A stretch of 64,000 bases of DNA from Rhodobacteraceae bacterium MED-G08 (lineage in GTDB: Bacteria; Pseudomonadota; Alphaproteobacteria; Rhodobacterales; Rhodobacteraceae): positions 1-64,000 of the forward strand of contig NTKT01000009.1 in the NCBI GenBank assembly GCA_002457055.1, read 5' to 3'. This document shows, piece after piece, positions 50,252 through 58,915 of the stretch (position 1 is its first letter; every line of letters begins with the position of its first letter). A program made the position numbers and the translations under genes. The notes under the pieces were generated by a model that saw nothing but the letters and a program-made list of their open reading frames with translations, was not told where the DNA came from and made no database searches.

Positions 50252-51094
50252 ATGCATATTGCCCCATACAATAACAAAAACATCCCTATAGTGAATGTGG
50301 ACCATGATCTCGTGCCACTAAATTACTTCAACATCGTAAAATTAACGAAAGGTGAAAATTTTAAATACAGATTAAACAAGTATGAAACTTGCATAGTACC
50401 AGCTACTGGCACCATCAATGTTGATGTTGATGGTCAACATTTCAAGTCAGTGGGAAATAGATCTATCGACGTTTGGGGTGGAGAACCAGAAGGTGTCTAT
50501 GTCCCCACAGATACAAAAGTTTGCTTTGAGTGTATTACTGATACAGCCGAGATTTTTATTGCTGGGGCGAAATATGAAAAAGTGTTAGAACCTTTTGCAG
50601 TAAGACCCAAAGATATAGATTTAGTTCAATACGGATCGGACGAAACAAAAACCCATCGCAAAATAAAACATATCTTGGGTGCTAACCAAAGAGATAAAGT
50701 TGGAAGACTACTCGTAAGCGAACTTTATACAGTAGGCTCTGGTGGCTGGTCTGGCTTCCCATCTCATAAGCACGATACTGATCGTTTGCCTCAGGAGACC
50801 CGACATGACGAAACCTATAATTTTAGGTTTAAGCCAAATTATGGCTCTGGCCTACAGATGCTGCAACGCGAGGATAATAAACCGGGTGAAGCTTATCATA
50901 TAATTGATGGCTCGACAGTCTTAATCGATAAGGGTTACCACCCCTGCTGTGCACTACCGGGCTACGAAATGTATTACTTCACAATACTTGGCGGATTAAG
51001 CCAAAGGCCATTAAAACAATATTTTCAGCCAACGCATGAAGAGCAATTAGCCACAATACCAGGCATCATGGATATGGTGGCAAAATTTAAATGA
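50252..51094 (+). CDS. Second KduI/IolB-family isomerase
   Basis: A 280-residue bicupin of the 5-deoxy-glucuronate isomerase family, distinct from the copy at 43986. The metal-site region reads PSHKHDTDRLPQETRHDETYN (H172, H174), with GYHPCCALPGYEMYYF later. The N-terminal half differs from canonical IolB. It lies between iolC and the class II aldolase (ATGA overlap), so it is expected to make the substrate of IolC. It may act on a different epimer than the canonical copy. Confidence 0.85.
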   Translation: MHIAPYNNKNIPIVNVDHDLVPLNYFNIVKLTKGENFKYRLNKYETCIVPATGTINVDVDGQHFKSVGNRSIDVWGGEPEGVYVPTDTKVCFECITDTAEIFIAGAKYEKVLEPFAVRPKDIDLVQYGSDETKTHRKIKHILGANQRDKVGRLLVSELYTVGSGGWSGFPSHKHDTDRLPQETRHDETYNFRFKPNYGSGLQMLQREDNKPGEAYHIIDGSTVLIDKGYHPCCALPGYEMYYFTILGGLSQRPLKQYFQPTHEEQLATIPGIMDMVAKFK

Positions 51095-51930
51095 CAATTG
51101 CTAGACTAACCGACGTATTACAGCCTGCCATGGAACAAGGATACGCAGTTGCCGGGCTGGTAACACTTGGATGGGAAGATATGCGAGCCTATGTTCGCGC
51201 AGCAGAAGAAGAAAATGTTGCAATTATTCTTCAAGCGGGCCCTTCTTGCAGATCTCATACACCTTTGCCAATCTTAGGAAAGATGTTCAATTATTTAGCT
51301 AGTGAGGCAAGCGTGCCTGTAGTAGCTCATTTAGATCACGGGTATACAGAGGAGGAGTGCAAAGAGGCTATTGAATGTGGATTTACCTCAGTAATGTTTG
51401 ACGGCTCGAGACTTTCACTTCAGGAAAATATAGACCGAACAGCACGTATCGCTGAGTTGGCTCATGAAGCGGATATTTCGTGCGAAGGTGAAATTGGCTT
51501 TGTAGGTTATTCAGATGGAGAGAAATCAAACGGCACGAATCCATCAGAAGCAAAAATATTTGCAAAAGATACAAAAGTCGACGCAATGGCCATATCCGTT
51601 GGAAACGTTCATTTACAAAGACACAAAGAGGGTAACCTGGACGTGGAGAAGATCAGGCAAATAGAGCAAGTAACTTCTATACCACTAGTGATCCACGGAG
51701 GATCCGGAGTGCCGGCAAAACAACGATCTTTTTTATCAATAAATTCAAAAATATGTAAGTTCAATATAGGCACAGAGTTAAGAATGGCCTTTGGTCACGC
51801 TTTAAGAAAAGCTATAATATCTGATCCCGATCAATTTGACCGCGTGGAGATTTTAAAAAAGACACATGAACCATTGGTGCAAGCTACAAGAAAAGTTTTA
51901 AATGGATTTAAACCAAAGAGTGAGAAGTAA
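51091..51930 (+). CDS. iolJ: Class II aldolase, probable 6-phospho-5-dehydro-2-deoxy-gluconate aldolase
   Basis: A 279-residue class II (zinc) fructose-bisphosphate-aldolase-family enzyme. It has HLDHGYT (catalytic aspartate and zinc histidine), CEGEIGFVG, GNVHL and the phosphate-binding IHGGSGVP. After IolC it would split the phosphorylated deoxy-keto acid into dihydroxyacetone phosphate and malonate semialdehyde. Overlaps the preceding isomerase by ATGA. The symbol is assigned by context; general tagatose or fructose aldolase activity is the alternative. Confidence 0.85.
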   Translation: MTIARLTDVLQPAMEQGYAVAGLVTLGWEDMRAYVRAAEEENVAIILQAGPSCRSHTPLPILGKMFNYLASEASVPVVAHLDHGYTEEECKEAIECGFTSVMFDGSRLSLQENIDRTARIAELAHEADISCEGEIGFVGYSDGEKSNGTNPSEAKIFAKDTKVDAMAISVGNVHLQRHKEGNLDVEKIRQIEQVTSIPLVIHGGSGVPAKQRSFLSINSKICKFNIGTELRMAFGHALRKAIISDPDQFDRVEILKKTHEPLVQATRKVLNGFKPKSEK

Positions 51931-51940
51931 AAACAAGAAG

Positions 51941-52276
51941 ATGAAGTCTGGATTAAAAATCATTGTATTTTTAGCTTTACTGTTTCCATTAACAGCCAGC
52001 GCCAAGCAAATTAAAAACTATGAATCTGAACTCATCGTCGTTTACGGGGATATATTAGCCACCAGAAACTTAACTAAGGAACCAAACCCAGATTTTATAG
52101 GGTGGTATATTAGGATTACTCCACAGATTGCATTAGAAATTAATGGAGCGCATTTTAACTTAGATGATCAAATGAAAGAAAAAATAAGAGCCGGGCTTTA
52201 CTTTTGCAGTTCTTCGTATTGGAAAACAGGAAATGCCCTAACCATTTCATGTTCAAATTCCGAAGCAAATAACTAG
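51941..52276 (+). CDS. Small secreted protein of unknown function
   Basis: A 111-residue protein with a clear signal peptide (MKSGLKIIVFLALLFPLTASA). A roughly 90-residue mature part follows with two cysteines near the C-terminus, possibly disulfide bonded. It begins ten bases after the aldolase stop on the same strand. No family was recognised. Its position before the periplasmic binding protein hints at a periplasmic role. Confidence 0.65.
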   Translation: MKSGLKIIVFLALLFPLTASAKQIKNYESELIVVYGDILATRNLTKEPNPDFIGWYIRITPQIALEINGAHFNLDDQMKEKIRAGLYFCSSSYWKTGNALTISCSNSEANN

Positions 52277-52615
52277 GTAATATTTAATATATTTACATTG
52301 CATGAAAATCGGTATCCTTTTTAATTCGTCTTCACACAAAAATCACTGTAGATAATAAAAGAGCGATTAGATTATTATGTTATAAAATAGATAACTTCGG
52401 CTGAAATGCAAAACATAATAATAAATGAAAAATATAAACTCCTCAAAAAAAATCTAAAAACAGGTTGCAAAAATAAGATTCAATCTATAAGTGTTAGCGC
52501 TAACTGTGGCTATTTCGTTAGGTAAAAATTGACCATCTTTGTCTTTTGATACTTTAACAAAATAGAATCAGTTGATACAGTAATTCGGTACGTAAGTACT
52601 TATTGGGAGAAAATT
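52277..52615 (+). other. Regulatory gap upstream of the ABC importer
   Basis: This 339-base AT-rich stretch has no convincing gene. It holds a LacI-type palindrome (52493-52504), a possible TTGACC -35 element at 52529, and the GGGAGA ribosome site at 52605-52610 of the binding-protein gene. The rest shows nothing recognisable. Confidence 0.6.
52493..52504. promoter_or_regulatory. LacI/GalR-type operator palindrome
   Basis: GTTAGCGCTAAC is a perfect 12-base palindrome with the central CG typical of LacI/GalR-family operators. It lies 112 bases before the binding-protein start, upstream of a possible -35 element. A repressor of that family is not encoded in the window. Confidence 0.65.
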
Positions 52616-53527
52616 ATGAAAAAATTAGTTATGGCGGGCGCTGCGCTCGCAATGATGGCGTCTACAGCAATCGCTGAACGTTATGTAATGATTACACACA
52701 CACAGGGTACTGACCCATTTTGGCCAGTAGTTGAAAAAGGCGGTAGAGATGCCGCTGCTGCAATTGGTGCAGATTTTGAATATAACTTCGACCCATCCGG
52801 CGATATGTCTGGCATGGCAAAACTGATTGAGGCGGCGGCTGCATCTAACCCGGACGGAATCGTTGTTTCTTTGCCTGATCCTGACGCACTCGGCGGTGCA
52901 ATTCGTGCTGCTGCAGACGCTGGTATTCCGGTAATCACAATGAACTCAGGCCTTGAGAATTCAGCTAAAGTTGGTGCATTGATGCACGTTGGCCAGCCAG
53001 AGCTTCTAGCAGGGCAAAAAGCTGGAGAGCGTGCCAAAGCTGAGGGTGTAACAAACGGTCTTTGTTTGAACCAAGAAGCTTGGAACACCGCACTTGTAGA
53101 TAGATGTGAAGGTTATTTCTCAGGTCTTGGCGGATCATTGAACATGATCGACGTGTCCAACGATGTTCAGCAAATTGAAACCAGAACAGCAGCTGCATTG
53201 TCAGCAGATCCTTCAATTGACGGAATTTTGGCTGCTGGCCCACATGTTTGTGATGCAGCTAACAAAGCTATCAAAGATGTTGGCGCAGATGTACACTTAG
53301 CATGTTTCGACATGTCAGATGCTGTGACCGCGATGCTTAGATCTGGTGATGCATCATTCACGATCGATCAGCAACAGCGTTTGCAAGGTTACATGCCGAT
53401 CATCGTACTGCATCTTTACAATACAAACGCTGGTATGTTGCCAGGTGCTAACATTCCATCAGGCCCTGGTTTTGTTGACGCTTCAAACATCGATAACGTT
53501 GCGTCTCAGGCAGGCATAAACCGCTAA
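52616..53527 (+). CDS. Sugar/cyclitol ABC transporter periplasmic binding protein
   Basis: A 303-residue RbsB-type binding protein. It has a signal peptide (about residues 1-20, ending STAIA) and a ligand-binding N-lobe starting YVMITHTQGTDPFWPVV. ITMNSG and FDMSD are typical ligand-site segments. Codon use is richer in G and C than its neighbours, as for a highly expressed gene. A strong hairpin follows, separating it from the permease. Context suggests inositol or a related cyclitol, which is inference. Confidence 0.92.
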   Translation: MKKLVMAGAALAMMASTAIAERYVMITHTQGTDPFWPVVEKGGRDAAAAIGADFEYNFDPSGDMSGMAKLIEAAAASNPDGIVVSLPDPDALGGAIRAAADAGIPVITMNSGLENSAKVGALMHVGQPELLAGQKAGERAKAEGVTNGLCLNQEAWNTALVDRCEGYFSGLGGSLNMIDVSNDVQQIETRTAAALSADPSIDGILAAGPHVCDAANKAIKDVGADVHLACFDMSDAVTAMLRSGDASFTIDQQQRLQGYMPIIVLHLYNTNAGMLPGANIPSGPGFVDASNIDNVASQAGINR

Positions 53528-53553
53528 TACCTTATGCATTAGCAGGTAATTAT

Positions 53554-53579
53554 AACAGGCGAGCGAAAGCTCGCCTGTT
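53554..53579 (+). terminator. Hairpin after the binding-protein gene
   Basis: An 11-base perfect stem (AACAGGCGAGC with GCTCGCCTGTT) around a GAAA loop lies between the binding protein and the permease. It has only a short T run after it. In ABC importer operons such hairpins act as partial terminators or mRNA stabilisers, giving more binding protein than membrane parts. Confidence 0.75.
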
Positions 53580-53617
53580 TACTTAAAAGACACTAAAAAT
53601 AGATATCAGAGGTTAAA

Positions 53618-54811
53618 ATGTCAGAACGTAATGAATCTGATCGTCTTCAAGAAGAAAGCTGGATCCAGCGCATGATAAGAAGACCCGAAATCGGTTCTTT
53701 CATAGTCATGATCATAATTATTTTGGCCCTCGGCTTAGCATCAGAAGGAAAAGCTTTTAATGCTTTGGGATTAAAGAATAATATAGCCATTATCGCCCAA
53801 TTGGGAATAATAGCGGTTGGAGCTGCTTTATTGATGATTGCTGGCGAGTTTGATTTATCCATTGGGCCAATGATTGCCTTCGCTGGGATGTCCATGGCCA
53901 TAATGTTGAAATGGGGTTTGCCATTCGGTTTAGGAGAGGCAACGCCTTTCACGGCTTTTATAATAACTATGTGCATGACACTTGGGTTTGGATGGCTCAT
54001 TGGAACAATTGTGGTCAGGTCAGGTTTGTCAAGTTTCATAGTAACCCTGGCATTTTGGTTTTTTCTTCGCGGTCTTACAGAAGTTTGCTTCAGACTAATT
54101 AACCAAAACACCAACGTGTCTGGACTGCCTGATTTCAAACAAGAAAGCTGGTTTGCCGAGCAAATGGGTGGTGAAGTTTTTGGTTGGCTTTACGATGCTT
54201 GGTTCTGGATTGGCCAGAAGGTAGCAGCCGGTTTGGAATTCACGGCCGGGATGACCAAAGACGAAAAAATTGACCTTATAAACTATTTAAGCTTTTTAAA
54301 TATCAATCGGAAAATGGAGCAATGGGTTACTGGATTTGATGCGAGACTTCTCTGGTTCATCATTATTGCAGGCGTGGCTTGGTATGTACTTGCAAAAACA
54401 CAGATTGGAAATTGGATTTATGCCACTGGGGATAATAAAGAGAGCGCCCGTGCAAATGGGGTGCCAGTAAACAGAGTGAAAGTCGGACTTTTTATGTTTT
54501 CTGCTTTCTGCGCAACAATTTTCGCGGCATGCCAAGTCTTCGATACTAACTCATCTGATGCTGCAAAAGGAATGTTTAAAGAGCTAGAAGCAATTGCGAT
54601 TGCAGTAGTGGGCGGGATCTTAATGACAGGTGGCTTCGGCTCAATAGTAGGGGTAATTTTTGGAGCGGTTACTTTTGGCCTTGTTGCTAATGCCGTATTC
54701 TTTATCCCTTGGATAGATGGGGCTTGGTTTAGAGTTTTCGTGGGTACAGTTCTACTAGCGGCCGTTTTCGCCAATGAGCGTATTAGAAAACGTATAACTG
54801 GGGGAATATAG
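53618..54811 (+). CDS. Sugar/cyclitol ABC transporter permease
   Basis: A 397-residue RbsC-type permease with about ten helices and the family segments GEFDLSIGPMIAFAGM and VVGGILMTGGFGSIVG. An extra loop of some 80 residues (about 180-260) makes it longer than RbsC; this occurs in a subclass of roseobacter and rhizobial permeases. GAGG precedes the ATG at 53618. The ATPase gene follows two bases after its stop. Confidence 0.92.
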   Translation: MSERNESDRLQEESWIQRMIRRPEIGSFIVMIIIILALGLASEGKAFNALGLKNNIAIIAQLGIIAVGAALLMIAGEFDLSIGPMIAFAGMSMAIMLKWGLPFGLGEATPFTAFIITMCMTLGFGWLIGTIVVRSGLSSFIVTLAFWFFLRGLTEVCFRLINQNTNVSGLPDFKQESWFAEQMGGEVFGWLYDAWFWIGQKVAAGLEFTAGMTKDEKIDLINYLSFLNINRKMEQWVTGFDARLLWFIIIAGVAWYVLAKTQIGNWIYATGDNKESARANGVPVNRVKVGLFMFSAFCATIFAACQVFDTNSSDAAKGMFKELEAIAIAVVGGILMTGGFGSIVGVIFGAVTFGLVANAVFFIPWIDGAWFRVFVGTVLLAAVFANERIRKRITGGI

Positions 54812-54813
54812 AC

Positions 54814-55587
54814 ATGGCACCGAAGAGTTATATGCGGGTCGAAAATGTCACTAAGAAATTTGGTCCCTTTACGGCATTGAATGGCGTTGACTTGGAGGTA
54901 TATCCTGGTGAAGTTCACGCATTGTTAGGTGACAACGGGGCTGGAAAATCTACACTGATCAAAATTTTGTCAGGAGTTCATCAGCCAACAAGTGGTACTA
55001 TTTACATGGAAGAAGTAGAACGATCTTTTCGAAGTCCTCGAGATGCTTCAGCTGCAGGTATTGGAACTGTTTACCAAGACTTAGCGATCAATCAATTAAT
55101 GAGTGTTACTCGAAACTTCTTTATGGGGCGTGAACTTACTTCTACTCTGGGCAAACTTAGAATAGATGAAATGGACCAAATTGCACATGATGAGATGCTC
55201 AAAATTGGAATTGATTTTTCAGATCCATCTCAAGCAGTTGGAACTATGTCAGGTGGTCAGCGCCAAACCCTTGCAATTGCACGCGCGATTTATTTTGGTG
55301 CGAAAGTTCTGATCTTGGATGAGCCAACATCGGCTTTGGGTCAAAAGCAGCAAATGGAAGTCCTCAAAACCATTAAACGCGTCAGAGCAAGAGGCGATAT
55401 CGCAATTATATTTATCACCCATAATGAAATACATTCTCGGCTCATCGCAGATCGCTATACTTTTCTAGCTCTCGGGCAAGTTATAGGTCAGGGAACTAAA
55501 GCAGAGTTAGAGGGAGGTGATATTAGGAGGCTCATGGCAGGTGGGGCAGAAATTAAGGATTTAGAACAGGAATTGTCTAAAATCTAA
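54814..55587 (+). CDS. Sugar/cyclitol ABC transporter ATP-binding protein
   Basis: A 257-residue ATPase with a single nucleotide-binding domain, unlike the double RbsA/MglA. It has Walker A GDNGAGKST, signature MSGGQRQ and Walker B VLILDEPTSAL. Single-domain ATPases of this kind (FrcA-like) dimerise beneath the permease. Co-transcribed with the permease and followed after 49 bases by the FGGY kinase. Confidence 0.92.
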   Translation: MAPKSYMRVENVTKKFGPFTALNGVDLEVYPGEVHALLGDNGAGKSTLIKILSGVHQPTSGTIYMEEVERSFRSPRDASAAGIGTVYQDLAINQLMSVTRNFFMGRELTSTLGKLRIDEMDQIAHDEMLKIGIDFSDPSQAVGTMSGGQRQTLAIARAIYFGAKVLILDEPTSALGQKQQMEVLKTIKRVRARGDIAIIFITHNEIHSRLIADRYTFLALGQVIGQGTKAELEGGDIRRLMAGGAEIKDLEQELSKI

Positions 55588-55636
55588 ATTTAAATACCAT
55601 AGGTGAGATATAGGACATCAATTAGGGCCAACATAT

Positions 55637-57082
55637 CTGGGTATAGACCTGGGCACATCTGGTTTAAGATGCTTACTTGTGACCCAAGCCGGCAACTTTT
55701 TGGGAGTTTCAGATCAGAGCTATTCTGTATCCAGTATATCATCCGGATATAATGAGCAAAATCCTAAAGATTGGATAGATGCTCTCAAAGCCGCCTTGAG
55801 CGAACTAAGAAGAACAAACGCAGAGGCTGTCGCTAATCTTGATGCAATTGGTATTGCAGGTCATATGCATGGTGCAACATTGCTTGATAAAAATGGTGCA
55901 ATCCTACACCCTTGTATCTTGTGGAACGATACTCGAAGTCACAAACAAGCATCAAAATTGGATCAAGATAAAAATTTACGAAATATAACTGGGAACATTA
56001 TATTTCCAGGTTTTACCGCACCAAAATTACTATGGGTGCAAGAAAATAAACCAGAACTCTTTACAAATATTGCAAAGGTTCTGTTACCAGCTTCGTATCT
56101 TGGATACTACCTAACAGGTGACTATTTCATGGATATGTCTGATGCGGCGGGAACCAGCTGGTTAGATGTCAGAAATCGCTGCTGGTCAGACTATGCTTTG
56201 AATGCAGGTAATATGAGGTCAGACCAAATGCCAGCTCTATTTGAAGGCTCTCAGCTCGCCTCAAGTGTTTCAAAATTTATTGCTGATGAGTTAGGCATAC
56301 CAAGAGGTGTGTCTGTAGTTGCGGGAGCCGGAGATAATGCCGCAGCTGCATGCGGCGTTGGCATTATGCAGGAGGGTCAAGGTTTTGTCTCACTTGGCAC
56401 GTCTGGTGTTATTCTGACAGCTAGAAGTGAATGTAATCCTTTAGCCGAAGCAGCGGTTCACACATTTTGTCACGCCCTTCCTAATACATGGTATCAAATG
56501 GGCGTTATTTTATCCGCGACAAATAGTTTAAACTGGCTATCAAGCATTATCGGACAATCTCCAAGCCAATTGGCTGCTAAATTAAATGATGAGATTGATG
56601 GGCCTTCTTCTGAAAAATTTTATCCGTATCTGTCAGGTGAAAGAACTCCTTTAAATGACGCCCATATCCGCGGTGGTTTTGCCGGATTATCAACCAATAG
56701 CACCGCCACAAAACTGACTCAGGCGGTAATGGAAGGGGTAGCATTTGCGTTACGTGACTGCCTAGAGGCGCTGAAAAAGGCTGGCCCTTGTCCAGAACAA
56801 TTATTGGCTATTGGAGGAGGTGGCCGATCCCGGTACTGGTTAGAGACTATAGCGACTTGTTTAAACACACCCATCGCCTGTCCCACGGACGGAGAATATG
56901 GTGCAGCTTTGGGTGCCGCGCGTCTAGCTATCTTGGGGAAAACCGGCGAACCCATAAAAAATATTTTATCACAGCCATCTATCTCAGAAATGATTGAACC
57001 AAGACAGGACTTAATTGATGACTATTGTCAAGCGTTCAAAATGTACAAAAACGTACCCTTACACCTCAAAAGCATTCAATGA
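55637..57082 (+). CDS. FGGY-family carbohydrate kinase (xylulokinase-like)
   Basis: A sugar kinase of about 481 residues. It has the ATP-site IDLGTSG motif, WNDTRS, a GAGDNAAAACGVG catalytic aspartate region and a C-terminal GGGGRSRYWLETIA adenine-binding motif. IDLGTSG is encoded at about 55643-55663, but no ATG, GTG or TTG lies upstream in frame before a stop at 55604. The first canonical start is a GTG at 55679, which would remove the motif. The best local start is a CTG at 55637, nine bases after AGGG. The substrate may be a ketose linked to the cyclitol pathway. Confidence 0.85.
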   Translation: MGIDLGTSGLRCLLVTQAGNFLGVSDQSYSVSSISSGYNEQNPKDWIDALKAALSELRRTNAEAVANLDAIGIAGHMHGATLLDKNGAILHPCILWNDTRSHKQASKLDQDKNLRNITGNIIFPGFTAPKLLWVQENKPELFTNIAKVLLPASYLGYYLTGDYFMDMSDAAGTSWLDVRNRCWSDYALNAGNMRSDQMPALFEGSQLASSVSKFIADELGIPRGVSVVAGAGDNAAAACGVGIMQEGQGFVSLGTSGVILTARSECNPLAEAAVHTFCHALPNTWYQMGVILSATNSLNWLSSIIGQSPSQLAAKLNDEIDGPSSEKFYPYLSGERTPLNDAHIRGGFAGLSTNSTATKLTQAVMEGVAFALRDCLEALKKAGPCPEQLLAIGGGGRSRYWLETIATCLNTPIACPTDGEYGAALGAARLAILGKTGEPIKNILSQPSISEMIEPRQDLIDDYCQAFKMYKNVPLHLKSIQ

Positions 57083-57197
57083 AATTTATAATTTATTTGT
57101 TATTTGCCAACTTTCCAGGCCGATCTTGGTTGGCATCAATCGTCCCAAGTGCTATTTTTAAAATGATATTTTGTGATTAATTTATGAGGCAATGCAT

Positions 57198-58307
57198 ATG
57201 AAAGCAGTAGTAAATAGCTGGAATGAGTGGGACCCACTTAAACATGTTATTGTTGGGAAAGCCGACAATTGCCATATACCGCCCGAGGAACCCGCATTGG
57301 ACGCGAAAGTGCCAGAAGATAGCGACATGCGAGGCCAATGGGGCAGGAGACCACAAGAAACAATAGATCGAGCGAATGAATTGTTGGATGACTTCGCGTC
57401 ACTGCTTACGAAACGAGGAATTCGTGTTGACAGGCCAACACCAATAGATTTTTCGCTGCCAGCATCGACGCCAGATTTTCATACAGAGAGTCAATTTGGA
57501 TGTATGCCACCCCGCGACGTTTTGTTGACAGTTGGGTCTGAAATCTTAGAGGCAACGATGTCTTACAGATGCCGCTGGTTTGAATATCTATGTTACAGAC
57601 CACTCATGCAAAAATATTGGGAAGACGATAAAAACTTTAAACATGAAGCCGCTCCCAAACCACGTTTGACAGATGCAGACTATCATGAAGATTATTTGTC
57701 AGAAAAAATTGGAGTAGAAAAGCGGTTAAAATGGACTGCAGAGAAATTCTTTGTCACGACTGAAGAAGAACCATTGTTTGACGCTGCAGATGTTTTGAGA
57801 TTCGGTAAGGATCTAGTTGTACAACATGGCTTCACAACTAATTTAAAAGGAATTGAATGGATCCGCCGACATTTTTCTGATCACAGAGTCCATGCCGTAA
57901 ATTTTCCTGGCGACCCCTACCCAATCCATATCGACGCTACTTTTACACCCCTGCGACCTGGTTTGATATTGAATAATCCTCAGCGCGGGCTGCCTGAAGA
58001 GCAGCGGAAAATGTTTGAAAAAAATGATTGGGAAATTATTGACGCCGCTCAACCAGCTCATAATACTCCGCCACCATTGTGCTACTCATCAACCTGGCTA
58101 AGTATGAACGTTCTTGTATTGGATCCTAAAACGGTTTGTGTTGAAAAATCTGAAGTTTATCAAGCCGAACAAATGGATAAACTAGGAATGGAAGTAGTTC
58201 CCGTCGATCTTAGAGATGCTTACGCATTCGGTGGAGGGTTGCACTGCTGTACGGCTGATGTTTTTCGCGAAGGGTCATGCGAAGACTATTTTCCAAACCA
58301 AGCTTAA
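57198..58307 (+). CDS. Glycine amidinotransferase family enzyme
   Basis: A 369-residue protein of the arginine:glycine amidinotransferase (AGAT/StrB) family. The catalytic residues are visible: an aspartate in EPLFDAADVLRFG (D195 or D198), H244 in HIDATF, and C350 in GGGLHCCTADV. It would move an amidino group from arginine to an amine, classically glycine, giving guanidinoacetate and ornithine. The ATG at 57198 is preferred, with GAGG nine bases upstream; an ATG two codons earlier is too close to that site. The acceptor is unknown. Confidence 0.87.
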   Translation: MKAVVNSWNEWDPLKHVIVGKADNCHIPPEEPALDAKVPEDSDMRGQWGRRPQETIDRANELLDDFASLLTKRGIRVDRPTPIDFSLPASTPDFHTESQFGCMPPRDVLLTVGSEILEATMSYRCRWFEYLCYRPLMQKYWEDDKNFKHEAAPKPRLTDADYHEDYLSEKIGVEKRLKWTAEKFFVTTEEEPLFDAADVLRFGKDLVVQHGFTTNLKGIEWIRRHFSDHRVHAVNFPGDPYPIHIDATFTPLRPGLILNNPQRGLPEEQRKMFEKNDWEIIDAAQPAHNTPPPLCYSSTWLSMNVLVLDPKTVCVEKSEVYQAEQMDKLGMEVVPVDLRDAYAFGGGLHCCTADVFREGSCEDYFPNQA

Positions 58308-58315
58308 TCGGTTAA

Positions 58316-58344
58316 ACTTAGATTTAGACAATTTAAATCTAAGT
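58316..58344 (+). other. AT-rich inverted repeat after the amidinotransferase
   Basis: An 11-base perfect stem (ACTTAGATTTA with TAAATCTAAGT) around a 7-base loop starts nine bases after the amidinotransferase stop. It has no T run, so it is a weak terminator at best; it could also be an operator. Confidence 0.35.
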
Positions 58345-58377
58345 CTTAGATGGTTAGTATCAATGTGAGATTCCGAA

Positions 58378-58836
58378 ATGAGCACTAATCCTGTAAGAAT
58401 TTTTGTTGATGCTGATGCCTGTCCGGTAAAGTCAGAAGTTGAAAGAGTTGCAACCCGCCATAAAATTCACACTTACATTGTAAGCAATGGTGGCATTCGT
58501 CCGTCTCCGAACCCGCTATTTAAATTGGTCGTAGTGGGCAATGAATCAGACGCCGCTGATATCTGGATATCTGAAAATATAGTTGCAAATGATATTGTAG
58601 TGACTTCTGATATTGTTTTAGCCGCAAATATTATTGAGCAAGGGGCCAGAGCCATTAAGCCCAATGGAGATATTCTAGATAGTAAAAATATTGGAGAGAT
58701 TTTGGCAATACGTGATTTGATGCATGATTTAAGGTCAGCAGACCCATTTCGTCAGAGCGGTGGTAAATCGTTTAGCAAAAATGATAGGTCAAATTTTCTA
58801 AACGGATTGGAGCGTCTCGCCAGAATTAAAGTTTAA
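58378..58836 (+). CDS. UPF0178 (YaiI/YqxD) family protein
   Basis: A 152-residue protein with the family N-terminus IFVDADACPVKSEVERVA and VVTSDIVLAANIIEQGA. The family has a NYN/PIN-like nuclease fold with conserved acidic residues, but no established role. It is a common roseobacter housekeeping-type gene and its place between the amidinotransferase and the regulator may be incidental. Confidence 0.9.
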   Translation: MSTNPVRIFVDADACPVKSEVERVATRHKIHTYIVSNGGIRPSPNPLFKLVVVGNESDAADIWISENIVANDIVVTSDIVLAANIIEQGARAIKPNGDILDSKNIGEILAIRDLMHDLRSADPFRQSGGKSFSKNDRSNFLNGLERLARIKV

Positions 58837-58915
58837 GGACAATCATTATTTGAAATAAAACAAAAAGCACTCTATGTAGGTTGCCTAGATTACTCACAGA
58901 TACTGGCAAACCACC

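Noticed and set aside
53647-54138. Antisense open frame opposite the permease
   Set aside because: Composition mirrors a hydrophobic membrane gene on the other strand; no independent support.
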